A DNA stretch of 64,000 nt from Isoetes taiwanensis (lineage: Eukaryota > Streptophyta > Lycopodiopsida > Isoetales > Isoetaceae), in NCBI GenBank assembly GCA_021234155.1, contig JAJEKV010000033.1:8050635-8114634 (forward strand), given 5' to 3'. The notes beneath the pieces are model-generated. The model was not told where the DNA came from. It worked only from the letters and a program-made list of their open reading frames with translations, and ran no database searches. The position numbers and the translations under genes were made by a program. Of this stretch, positions 24,779-34,260 are shown piece after piece (position 1 is the first letter of the stretch; each line of letters begins with the position of its first letter).

Positions 24779-25080
24779 TTAAATACGACTTATTTTCTTT
24801 TGATGCGCTGCGGTGTACCTGGCTTTCTTAGCCTTAAGGAGAAGGCGGTATTGTCTGACCGCGTACGGGCATAGAGCATGGTCCATCAAACCACTGGTTA
24901 CATGGGAAGGTTGTGGTCCCCGAGGTCCGTCGAGGGCAGCTTCTCCCAAAGCATTTTCTGCAGCTGTCCCAAGCACGTAAATCACCTGGGTACTCCAGAA
25001 TACATGCCAAGTCATCTATGAGCATTTGGGCATGTTCATAATCCAATCGCAGCTAAGGCATATGAGGAGTTGTTGCATAA
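24779..25080 (-). pseudogene. Unrecognised minus-strand coding fragment, right copy
   Basis: The minus strand reads DYEHAQMLIDDLACILEYPG then DLRAWDSC, and in the next frame LMDHALC and YRLLLKAKKARY. The counterpart in the left copy keeps the same wording. The codon-like conservation suggests a genuine coding piece. No family is recognised. It lies 280 bases beyond the NPP stop codon. Confidence 0.35.
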
Positions 25081-25356
25081 CAGGAGCATACTGAGATTGA
25101 AAGCAAGTATTGATGTTAAGAGATCTAGTGTGACGTTAGGCTATACATGCAAGACTATCCTCATTTTGTGCATGCTTTGCAAATCCTAAGTTTTTTCTTT
25201 AGGACAACAATCTAGAGCTTCTCTTCATTTGCACATGCACTTTGGAATCATTGTTTTGATAAAAGAAGAAGATGAATGCTATTATTTCATGAAAACGCCA
25301 TGGGCAGATGTTATAGATCTCATAGAAAACATCAAAAAGATGCAGCTGGGTCTTGA

Positions 25357-26367
25357 TCAATAGAGTACTCTAGAATGATGAGGCACAAGAAGAGATTGGG
25401 CAAATCCATGGGTGCCATTATTTGGGGCGCCTTTAATACCAAGGATAGAAACCATGATATTGTAAATCTCAACATTAAAAAATGAATCAATCTTGAGATT
25501 TTTTTTGAATCGGGGGCCAGAAGCAAAGAATATAGAGCGCATTGAAAAGTAAGCATTATCGTAGCCAATGGCTACCAGAGCAAGACTTGGAGGCAGAAGC
25601 TCGGCTCATCTGCAGATTATAGCCCTCTGCTACCAATCCGACAATGGGAGCGATCCGATCGCTGCCGGAATACAGCAACCTCTTGGGCAGATCTTCCTTC
25701 AGATAAACCTTCAAATGGTCCCCGTTTTCCACCTTTCCGCTGCCTAACGCCGCTGTTATATTGGCTAATATATCCTTTGCATTATACTCTGCCGGAGGCC
25801 GCAGCATGAGCACAGGACTCAGCATATCAAACCAGCTCTCCTGCAGAACAACCCATAGAGCAAAATCTTCGATATAAATCGTCTTTTCATCACAAATTCC
25901 CACCATTCCATGATCGCCCACAAGGATGAAATCAGTTCTGCTCGTCATATTCCGGTTCTCAAGCCCATCAAAAAGGCGCCCAATTATTTTATCAACATGT
26001 GCAACAGCGGCAGAGATCTGCAGATCATCAGGGCCGACTTCGTGGCCCTGTGAATCTGGATCGTCAAGATAAAGGGCAACGAAATCTGGGCGCTGACCTA
26101 TCGGCAGATCGAGCAGGGACAAAACATAATCCACGCGATCTTCGAATGGAACAGAGGAGTTAAATTTGGGGCAGAAATCAGGCGGGCACTTCCAGGAATT
26201 TTTCTTCACTTCACAGCCGGGCCAGTATATAACGGCAGATTTGAGCCCATTTTTGGCAGCAGTCTGCCAGATGGGTTCTCCAAGCCACCATTTTGGATCC
26301 ACGTTTCTGACCCCGAATTTTTCCCCACTGGGATCTCTGAAATAATTGGCCACGATTCCGTGCGAAG
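25357..26367 (-). pseudogene. NPP-family phosphodiesterase, C-terminal part (split by copia)
   Basis: The minus-strand frame 25,556-26,353 reads HGIVANYFRDPSGEKF, then PDFVALYLDDPDSQGHEVGP and DFILVGDHGMVGI. These are metal-site motifs (D..H and DHG) of the type I phosphodiesterase/nucleotide pyrophosphatase fold, as in plant secreted NPPs. After SGSH one extra T (cattggc near 25,568) shifts the frame. The remaining C-terminus (SMRSIFFASGPRFKKN to PHHSRVLY, stop at 25,357) continues in the next frame. With the N-terminal part at 31,054-31,318 the original protein would be about 425 residues, usual for the plant family, with no sign of introns. It is disabled by both the copia and the frameshift. 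Confidence 0.9.
26363..26367. repeat. Target site duplication of the copia, left side (cgaag)
   Basis: cgaag directly precedes the 5' LTR and recurs at 31,049-31,053 after the 3' LTR. Removing the element and one cgaag joins the NPP frame without a gap (ASHGIVANY). Confidence 0.95.
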
Positions 26368-26606
26368 TGTTGGATGTTCATCAAAGCCAGGAGAATCTCC
26401 TGACACCTAGCCGTTGTATCAGCTCCACGAACTCCACTATTCCAGGCCTTTATGGCTTCTGAACAATTGTACTTTAATGAGATTCCCTCCTGAGCATATA
26501 TAACAGGGGGCTCATTCGTGAATCAAGCATCAGTTCTATTGCTTGCATCTGTGCGTTCTTGTATTGCTCTGTCAGCTCTATTGCTTGCTGATTGTAATCT
26601 TCATTA
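26368..26606 (+). repeat. 5' LTR (239 bp)
   Basis: It begins tgttggatgttcatc and ends atcttcatta, directly against the primer site. A TATA box (tatataa, 26,497-26,503) lies about 110 bp before the end and is the likely promoter for the genomic RNA. The 3' terminus is TA rather than the usual CA. Confidence 0.95.
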
Positions 26607-26620
26607 GGTTATGGGCCCAC
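26607..26620 (+). promoter_or_regulatory. Primer binding site matching the initiator tRNA-Met anticodon arm
   Basis: ggttatgggcccac follows the LTR with no gap. It is complementary to the anticodon-arm segment GUGGGCCCAUAACC of plant initiator tRNA-Met (sequence from memory), not to the tRNA 3' end. This implies priming by a 5' half-tRNA, as known for Drosophila copia. Confidence 0.8.
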
Positions 26621-26714
26621 TGTAATTCAATCACGCATAAGTCGCCATTGCATTCTCCATCTGCTTTCGTATTTGATCCTCTGATTTTTCACTGCATTTG
26701 TTCAATCTTGCTCT

Positions 26715-29700
26715 ATGGATTCCACTAACGTCACTCTCTCCTCTGGGGATTGGCGCCTGCTCCCTCGATTTTCTGGAAAGAACTTCCAAATGTGGAAGTG
26801 GCGGATCCAGATGATTCTTGAGGATAAACAGCTTTGGGAAGTTGTTAATCCATCCATTGCTTCACCTCGGGTTGTCAACCCAACTGTCAATCTGTCTCTG
26901 AACTCTGAATCCACTGAAGCAACTGACCAGCCGGCTCCTACCATCGAGATTGACCTTGATGCTATGACTGCTGCTGAATTTTCTGAAAAGGATCGCAAGG
27001 CTAGATTGATAATCTCTACTAGTCTTGACGATACCCCTGCAAGGATGATTAAAGGTGCTACCACTGCCCAAGAAATGTGGCAGCTTCTTCTTCATCTTTA
27101 TGAGTCCACCACTGCCAGTAATCGCCTTGTTCTTCGCAAGAAACTGTATGAATTACGCCTTCAAGAGGGAGGCGACCTCATGAGTCATATCTGCATGATG
27201 AAAGATCTTCTTGATGACTTATGTGCCACTGGTGTAACAATTACAGAAGACGAAAAGGTCTGCATGCTGCTCAACAGCCTACCAAAATCATTTGAGGGTC
27301 TTATCATCAACTTGGAGGGTCGTCTTTCTGAATATTCCTTTGATACAGCTCTTGACAGAGTTAAGAATGAATCTCTGCGGCAACAGCAGCACAAACCAGT
27401 CTCTGATGCCGACACTCTCATGTTTGCCAATTTGAAGATCGTATCTCCGAAAGATTCTAAGGATTCTCGAGATCCTAAAGAGGCTGCCAAGAAAAAATCA
27501 GATCGCAACAAATTCACTTGCTATCGCTGCCAGAAGAATGGGCATCTTGCCCGGGATTGTCGTGCTCCAGCCCCAATCCCAGCACCTTCTGCACCTTCTG
27601 CTCCTTCTGCTCCAATTGAGCAGAACAATTTGGTCCAAGATTTCTTGTGCACTGTGCTAACTGACTCTTCTCGTCATACAGATCTTACTTGGTATCTAGA
27701 TTCAGGGGCAACAAGTCACATGACACCCAATCAATCCTCCTTTGTGTCTTATACTCCGTTCAAGATTCACAGATCAGTTCTTATGGGGGATCACCATCTT
27801 CAACATGCTGTGGGTTCTGGTACGGTTGCTGTGCCTCTTCAATCTGGCTCTGTTAAACTTGTGAAGGACGTCCTCCATGTCCCTGGTCTCCATAAGAATT
27901 TACTCTCTGTAAGTAAAATTGCTGATGCTGGTCTCCACATTGCTTTCAGCTCCAATCTTTGTCGAATTACTGATGCTGAGAATCATATTCTTCTGATTGG
28001 TGTACGCGCTGGCAATCTTTATCAAATTGAGGATGGGTTTCCCTTGATTGAACAAGCAAACTTGGCCGTTACTCCTCCTACCAAAAATTCCCTTTGGCAC
28101 TTTCGCCTTGGCCACCTAGCACCCACCCGACTTCAGCATCTTGTTTCCACACACAAATTGCCTGCTATATCCCCTACTCATCTGCCCTGCAATTCTTGTC
28201 TCCAAGGAAAAGCCACCCGAGCATCTTTTCCACTCTCTGATTCTCAGGCCACAAGGCCCCTTGAACTGCTCCATACTGATCTGATTGGACCCATCCGGCC
28301 TCCTACTCTAAGTGGTGCTCAGTATATTCTTGTCATCGTGGATGATTTCTCCAGGAAAATTTTTGTTCATTTGCTCCATTACAAACATGAAGTCTATGGT
28401 GTTTTTCTGAATTTTCAGCCAGAAATAGAGCGGGTTACAGGCCAAAATATCATCACTATTCGCAGTGATGGGGGAGGAGAGTTCTGCTCCAACAAATTTG
28501 ATACTTTTTGCAGGTCCAAAGGCATTCAGCATCAAATTACAACGCCCTATACACCAGAGCAAAATGGAAGAGCCGAGAGAGCAAATCGCACTCTAGTTGA
28601 AATGGCACGCACACTTCTGATAGCTATGGATGTACCTGCAGAATTTTGGGGTGAAGCTATTCTTACATCTGCTTACACCATGAATCGGACACCTCATCGC
28701 AGCCTTCAAAATCGTCTTCCTGAAGAAGTATGGAGAGGTCAGCCTGTTTCTATCAAACACATGCGAGTCTTTGGTTGCAAAGCGTTTGTTCATGTTCAAG
28801 CTGCACGCAGATCCAAGATGGCACCCAAAACCATTACATGCATGTTTATCGGCTATAGCTCCAATAGGAAGGCCTATCGACTCTTTGATCTCCATAATCG
28901 CACACTAGTTATCAGCTGCCATGTCTCCTTCAATGAATTTGAAACATGTTCTTTACCTCCCACTTCGCCAAAGCTTACCACCTTTGTTCTTGACGAAGAT
29001 ACCGTTGCTCCTCTTGTCACTCCTCCTTCTGTCACTTCTGCTTCTGATACTCATTTATCTCCTCCTCCCTCTCCATCAGATCATACTGCTTCTTCATCCA
29101 TCTCCCCGCCTCCCACCAATGCATCTCCCACTCCTGCTGCACCCATTCTTGTTAGACCTGTCAGAAATAGACGCCCTCCTATTTGGAGCCATGATTACAC
29201 TTTTTCCACTACTGCTTCTATCATTGAGCCTCAGTCCTATCAAGATGCTCTTGCATCTCCTGAAAAACCCCATTGGCTTGAGGCTATGCAAAAGGAATAC
29301 GACTCCATTCTTCAAGCAGAAACATGGACACTTGTGCCCCGCCCACCAAATCATTCTGTTATTGATTCTCGCTGGGTTTTCAAACTGAAATATAACAGTA
29401 CAGGTGAGATTGACAGGTACAAGGCCAGATTCGTTGCAAGAGGATTCACACAAATTCCAGGAGTTGATTTCGATGAGACCTTTGCTCCTGTAGCAAAGAT
29501 GGTTTCCATTCGCACAGTGCTTGCTTATGCCACACTCAATCATTTCTTTGTGCATCAAATGGATGTTTCTAATGCCTTTCTGCATGGTGATCTTCATGAG
29601 GACGTTTTTCTGGAGCAGCCCGAAGGATTCGCCAAAGGATCAGCCCAAAATACAGTATGTAAGCTTCACAAAGCCTTGTATGGCTTTACGCCAAGCGCCT

Positions 29701-30852
29701 CGTGCATGGTATGAAAAACTTCACCGGACCTTGACTCGGCTTTCAGTTTCAGTCCAGCCTTGCTGATCCCAGCGTGTACTTCCGTCATAGTCCATCTCCT
29801 CTCATCATATTATGTTATGTAGATGATATTCTTCTCATTGCTGCCAATGAGCAAGACTTGATCACCCTCAAAACCAGTCTTCAAACTCAGTTTCGCATGA
29901 AGGACTTAGGCACAGTCCACTACTTTTTAGGCCTCGAAATTACATATGACCAAGATCTTGGATCCATGCATCTGAAGCAAACCAAATATCTTACCGAGCT
30001 TCTTACCCGCCATTCCATGTTATCCTGCAATCCTGTTGCTACTCCCCTTGAATTTGGCATTACCTTATTACCATCTGATCCTGATTGCTCACCCAATCTT
30101 CTCTCGTTTCATTCCCATTACAAAAATATTATTGGCACTCTTTCTTTTTTGCAGTAACCTCTACTCGCCCTGATCTAGCCTTTGCTGTTTGTAAATTGAG
30201 TCAATTCTGCTTGAATCCCAAACAAACCCACTGCACGTCCCTCAAAAGATGTCTTCGATACCTTGCTGCCACCTTGAACCACGGCATTCACTACCATGCA
30301 CAAGGAAATTCTGAAATTTTTGGCTATGCGGATGCAGACTGGGCTGGTAATCATCATGATAGGAAGTCCACCTCTGGTTACTCTTTTCTTCTTGCAGGGG
30401 GGGCTGTCAGTTGGAGCAGCTCCAAACAAAAGTGCGTGGCCCAATCTACCACTGAAGCTGAATATGTGGCACTAGCACATGCTGGAAATGAAGCTCTTTG
30501 GCTCAACAGATTGGCCACTGAACTTCATATCACTGCTCAAACAGGGATCACTCTTTTTACAGACAACCAAGGAGCAATTGCTATGTCTCACAATCCTGTC
30601 ATGCATCAGCGCATGAAACATATTGATATAAAATACCATGTGGTGCGGGATCTAGTCGAGCAAGACAGACTTTTGCTCTCTTACTGTCCTACAGAGGACA
30701 TGGCTGCAGATACTCTGACCAAAGCTCTGGCACGTCCCAAATTTTTACAGATGCTCTCTCTTCTTGGTTTCAAACCTCTCCCTGAGATTCTTATGTCTTT
30801 GAGGGGGGGTGTTGGATGTTCATCAAAGCCAGGAGAATCTCCTGACACCTAG
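26715..30852 (+). CDS. copia gag-pol polyprotein (three small frameshifts)
   Basis: The ATG lies about 95 nt after the primer site. The first 999 codons are open. They contain gag with zinc knuckle CYRCQKNGHLARDC (about residue 268), protease YLDSGATSHM (about 327), integrase HTDLIGPI, SDGGGEF and TPEQNGRAER (catalytic D, D, E; about 520-620), and the start of reverse transcriptase up to MDVSNAFLHGDLHEDVF (about 955). The rest continues after frameshifts near 29,696 (an extra T in ggctttacg), 29,738 and 30,147 (T-run): YVDDILL catalytic motif at about 29,817, then RNase H with ADADWAGNHHDRKSTSGYS and STTEAEYVAL. The stop codon lies 43 nt inside the 3' LTR. All three shifts are single small changes, two of them in T-runs, so assembly error is as likely as mutation. 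Confidence 0.93.
30801..30809 (+). promoter_or_regulatory. Polypurine tract
   Basis: gaggggggg lies directly before the 3' LTR. It serves as the plus-strand DNA primer and is also codons of the polyprotein (Leu-Arg-Gly-Gly). Confidence 0.9.
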
Positions 30853-31048
30853 CCGTTGTATCAGCTCCACGAACTCCACTATTCCAGGCCTTTATGGCTT
30901 CTGAACAATTGTACTTTAATGAGATTCCCTCCTGAGCATATATAACAGGGGGCTCATTCGTGAATCAAGCATCAGTTCTATTGCTTGCATCTGTGCGTTC
31001 TTGTATTGCTCTGTCAGCTCTATTGCTTGCTGATTGTAATCTTCATTA
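30810..31048 (+). repeat. 3' LTR (239 bp)
   Basis: It is identical by eye to 26,368-26,606. It is followed by the target duplication at 31,049-31,053. Confidence 0.95.
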
Positions 31049-31053
31049 CGAAG

Positions 31054-31318
31054 CAGGGTATAATCCGGTGGCTATGGAGTAGTGATTTGGAAATGTCATG
31101 GTCGGAAACACAGGTGCCTCTACTCCATTTTTCCTTATTCGCTCTATGTTTGGCGTCGCAGCCTTCCATTGATAGCCGTATCTAAATCCGTCGCTCGAAA
31201 CCAGACTCAGAAGCGGTTTTTCCCTTTGCAGAACATCTGCACTGCCACAGAAAAACAAAAATAGGAAGAATATGCACACCACTATCAAACCAAAACTACT
31301 CTTGGCGGCCATCGCCAT
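31054..31318 (-). pseudogene. NPP-family phosphodiesterase, N-terminal part
   Basis: The minus-strand ATG at 31,318 starts MAMAAKSSFG followed by a hydrophobic run (IVVCIFFLFLFFC), a signal peptide of about 27 residues. Then LLSLVSSDGFRYGY carries a metal aspartate, and VFPTMTFPNHYSIATGLYP holds the catalytic threonine of the family. Reading stops at the copia target site and resumes at 26,362. The protein would be secreted or vacuolar and would split phosphodiester or pyrophosphate bonds of nucleotides. This part has no visible defect. Confidence 0.9.
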
Positions 31319-32010
31319 AGCCGTAGCTATTCCTTTTTTTCCACCCTACCCCAATTTATAAATGCTCCATTTTAAATGGCGTGGATAACGTCGTGGCCAT
31401 GGGCGTTACCTAAAAAACCAATTTTTGGGCATGTGGCATGGCCAAAATGGCGACTGTATATCGACTTAATGCTCTGGTTCAAGGGTTTGCAATGAGAGCA
31501 GGGCGTCAGACTTGGTTCGGAAAATTTTTTAAACATAAAAGTCAAATTTCCTGCTGGATCTAGCCCAGCCTACCACCTCCATGCTCCCATCGATTCCTGC
31601 CTCACTATTTTTAGTAGGAAATTTTCCTGCTATCTCAAAACTGTAGTGTGAATTTTCAGATTTACACGTTAGCTTACAAGGGTTCGACGCAATTTCCCGA
31701 ACCAAGGCATCAGATTGGAGTAGGGACGTCGGGATGGAGGAGTTGTCTCGCTTTTAGTTCTCGGGTTAAGGACCCAGCATCAACAACCCAGTTCCGGATG
31801 GAGCAACCCACCGGCAAGAACTAAGCTTTGAACAGAGTTCTGGATAGAGCAACCCAGCTTCAAGAACCCAGCTATGGGCAGAGTTTCTGGCAGCATCTGG
31901 TGTTATTCTGGGCAGATTCATATCAGTGTTGGCAAACTTTTTAGGTTCCTATGATTATTTTGGCATGTCGGGTATCTTATATTTAGAGCCGGAACTTTCC
32001 ATTGTCTTAA
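31319..32010. other. NPP upstream region
   Basis: There is no coding sequence. Around 31,770-31,890 short phrases such as caacccag and gagcaaccca recur in a loose tandem pattern. Confidence 0.4.
31355..31363 (-). promoter_or_regulatory. Possible TATA box of the NPP gene
   Basis: atttataaa on the minus strand lies about 37 bases before the NPP ATG. A start site from it would leave only a very short leader, so another start is possible. Confidence 0.3.
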
Positions 32011-32060
32011 TAGAATAGAATAGAATAGAATAGAATAGAATAGAATAGAATAGAATAGAA
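32011..32060 (+). repeat. (TAGAA)10 microsatellite, tail of a minus-strand LINE
   Basis: Ten perfect tagaa units. They directly follow, on the minus strand, a conserved LINE 3' end (gattggtctcctggacgata), so they are the element's tail. Confidence 0.9.
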
Positions 32061-32720
32061 TTGTTTTTATCGTCCAGGAGACCAATCGGCCTATGGGACG
32101 GATGCTAAGCAAGCGATCCACATTTCTTGCCGGATTAAAACCCCCGAAGAAGGGTTTTCGAGGAAAAACCGTGGCAGCAATAGGCTGGCGACATCAATTA
32201 AATGGTTGGATGGGGGCATATCTCGAGCCCTCAAGTCCGATTACTTCACGAATGTATGATCCGGAGAGGCGCCACAGAAGTCGTGCCCGATTATCATGTG
32301 TAGCGGCTCATCGGGTCTAATCAAGCGAGCATAGCGTGTCGAATCGATCATATCTTTGGGCAACTGGAAAGTGTGACACTCATCCTCAACGACTCCGTAT
32401 GGCAAAGACCGACAAACCCTATCGGCGTGGCTCCCTAATCCATCGACTGTCTCAATCCAGGAGATGGTGGGCTGCGTCTTGAATGGAGGCGATATGCCTG
32501 CGCTTTTTCATGGGCCGATGTGAACGTAGGTAGCGCTGTGGGCCTCGTTCTAATGTGGGATTTATGTGCTGCTTGTAATGTTCTGTTTTGACTTGCTCCA
32601 GAGCCCTGGAATCCCAAAGCTTGCTGGAGAAACAAGCATCAAGGTAACATCTCAGGCTGTCACGATCATAGAAGACTATAAGAAAACTGATGGAAAATTT
32701 CCTACAATACACTAACTTAA
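32061..32720 (-). mobile_element. LINE 3' fragment (minus strand)
   Basis: The minus strand reads YLDACFSSKLWDSRALEQVK (within 32,452-32,712) and HINPTLERGPQRYLRSHRPM, then a 3' untranslated part ending gattggtctcctggacgata before the TAGAA tail. The same protein text recurs at 36,340, 55,700 and 59,610. The 5' part of the element is missing, as in typical truncated LINE copies. Confidence 0.8.
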
Positions 32721-33970
32721 CCGGAAAATTTGCAATTTCAACCGGTTAGTTTATAGTGTTCCCCGGACTTTGCTAAACACTGATATATTATCTAGGATGT
32801 TATAAGGATTATATGCTTAACACCCTAGGATGTTATGAGAAAGAGTATAAAATTTGGGCGGTGAAGTGCTTTTAGCTGGTAATAGCACTCTAATCAACAG
32901 CTTAGATTAGATCTCAACCTGTAAACCTAAAAACCAATGCATTAAGGTCCCTTCAATGTTCCTTTGCTTGATATCCCATAGAGTACACATAAAGAATAGA
33001 ATAGTTTTTATCTAGTAATAAACACCCTATGAAAGTATAAGGTATTTACCAATGGCACTTTATATGTCCTTCATTTTTTCTGTGCAAGCCTCCAAAATAC
33101 ATGTATAATAATAAACCAGAGTTTCATTAACCCTAAAAAATTGAACCGAACTTTTGGATTTTCGAGCAGCACCTAAAGGTCGTCCCTTATCTTTCTCGTC
33201 ACCTTATCTCTTAGTGATAACAATCTATATTCTAATTATTCAAGTCTTAAATAAGACCATAAAAATTACTTTCGGACCATGGATGATGATCATGCTATTG
33301 TTGGCCTCTTTATTACTCAATTGATCTTGTATTCTTACGTTGAAGTTCATAACTATTTTATATCAACATGTCATCATACTCTAAACCACCCAAAATGCAC
33401 ATTGGAAATTGGAGTTAGTCATATATAGCATATATAGCGAGCAAATAAATAGTTTTGATTACTTCGAGACTATGCAACAAAAGTCTCCAGTGAATTATAG
33501 TGTTTTATTGCTAGATAGCTTGCACATGAAAACATGATCAACCCAAGTTGTCACTTTGCTCGTTCAATTGATTGCCAAACCACACTTTCCAAAGAAAGCA
33601 CTGTATGGAAGAGTGAGCTGGCTAGTCTTCCCCCAAAGCATCTCTTTGTCGCACTAATATTATGATGACAAGCTTTATCATATTGATGCTATAATGCGAA
33701 AAGTAAAATATCAGAGATGGGTAAAAGCCTCTGCTTTGTTATAATCTTTTTAAAGTTAAGGAGGCATGCACAAAGTGGTTTGAGATTATATCTATACTAG
33801 TAACGGTGCCCAATGTTGTTGGGCATAAGTTAAGAACGTATAAATGATGTTCAAGAGAATGATTAGATGCCCCAACGGATTGGTTTCAGCTCAGAATTCC
33901 TTCCTTAGTCAATAAGAATCTCTAACACTTACGTGAATTTTTGGAATAGTTTTTAAAAACATAGCGTATT
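32721..33970. other. AT-rich interval without recognised features
   Basis: I see no coding frame, RNA gene or clear repeat here beyond short AT-rich words. Confidence 0.5.
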
Positions 33971-33972
33971 CT

Positions 33973-34122
33973 AAGGCCTTTGGTCTAGTGGTAAAACACT
34001 AGCTCTAGAACATGTATGTCTCGAATTTGAGACTGTCTAAAGTTGTGCTATGTATAGAACCATCCTAAAACACGTTGTAAGGTGTCCCTAGGCGTTAAAA
34101 TAATATCTATCTACTGAAAACC
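33973..34122 (+). mobile_element. tRNA-derived SINE
   Basis: The head ggcctttggtctagtggtaa resembles a tRNA D-arm with box A, and tctcgaatttgag about 40 bases on is a decayed box B. The tail region gttaaaataatatctatcta is shared with 34,186, 37,190 and, inverted, 37,714. The short tatc-type tail fits a SINE. Confidence 0.55.
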
Positions 34123-34139
34123 AAGCCCAGCATTGCAGA

Positions 34140-34260
34140 ATCGAAGACCAGTCCTAGGGCTTGCTGTAGGGTCCCCATGAATGTTAAAATAATATCTATC
34201 TACTAGAAACCAAGCCTATTGCTGCTGGGCTTTAAGAGGTTTGTGCAGATCTTTCTCTTC
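34140..34260 (+). repeat. ~120-bp repeat flanking the LINE, left copy
   Basis: agaccagtcctagggct through aaaccaagcc and aggtttgtgc recurs at 37,152-37,250, on the other side of the GC-rich LINE. It is too long for a LINE target duplication and more likely a shared repeat or SINE-derived piece. Confidence 0.7.

Larger units (their letters stand above)
26368..31048 (+). mobile_element. Young, nearly intact Ty1/copia retrotransposon in the NPP gene
   Basis: The element is 4,681 bp: 5' LTR, primer site, one gag-pol frame, polypurine tract and 3' LTR. It lies opposite in orientation to the NPP gene. Domain order protease-integrase-reverse transcriptase-RNase H defines Ty1/copia. The two 239-bp LTRs are identical by eye and the 5-bp target duplication is perfect, so insertion is recent. 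The left copy carries the same insertion. Confidence 0.96.
18556..31101 (+). repeat. Right copy of the duplicated segment
   Basis: This is the second copy. Its left part (to about 25.1 kb) is as noisy as the left copy, while its right part (about 25.2-31.1 kb) reads cleanly with long open frames. Beyond 31,101 the NPP gene continues naturally to its start codon, so this copy keeps the native right flank and the left copy is the one broken at the junction. Confidence 0.93.

Noticed and set aside
1-25000. Repeat-induced or deamination decay as the cause of the broken frames
   Set aside because: C-to-T/G-to-A transitions do not dominate. T-to-C changes and indels at CTG/CAG are common, and LTR identity in the clean copy argues against age.
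26862-27517. Minus-strand frames opposite the copia gag
   Set aside because: They are shadows of the real polyprotein frame on the other strand.
33973-34050. Functional tRNA gene
   Set aside because: Box B is decayed, no acceptor stem pairs, and the tail shared with other copies fits a SINE.
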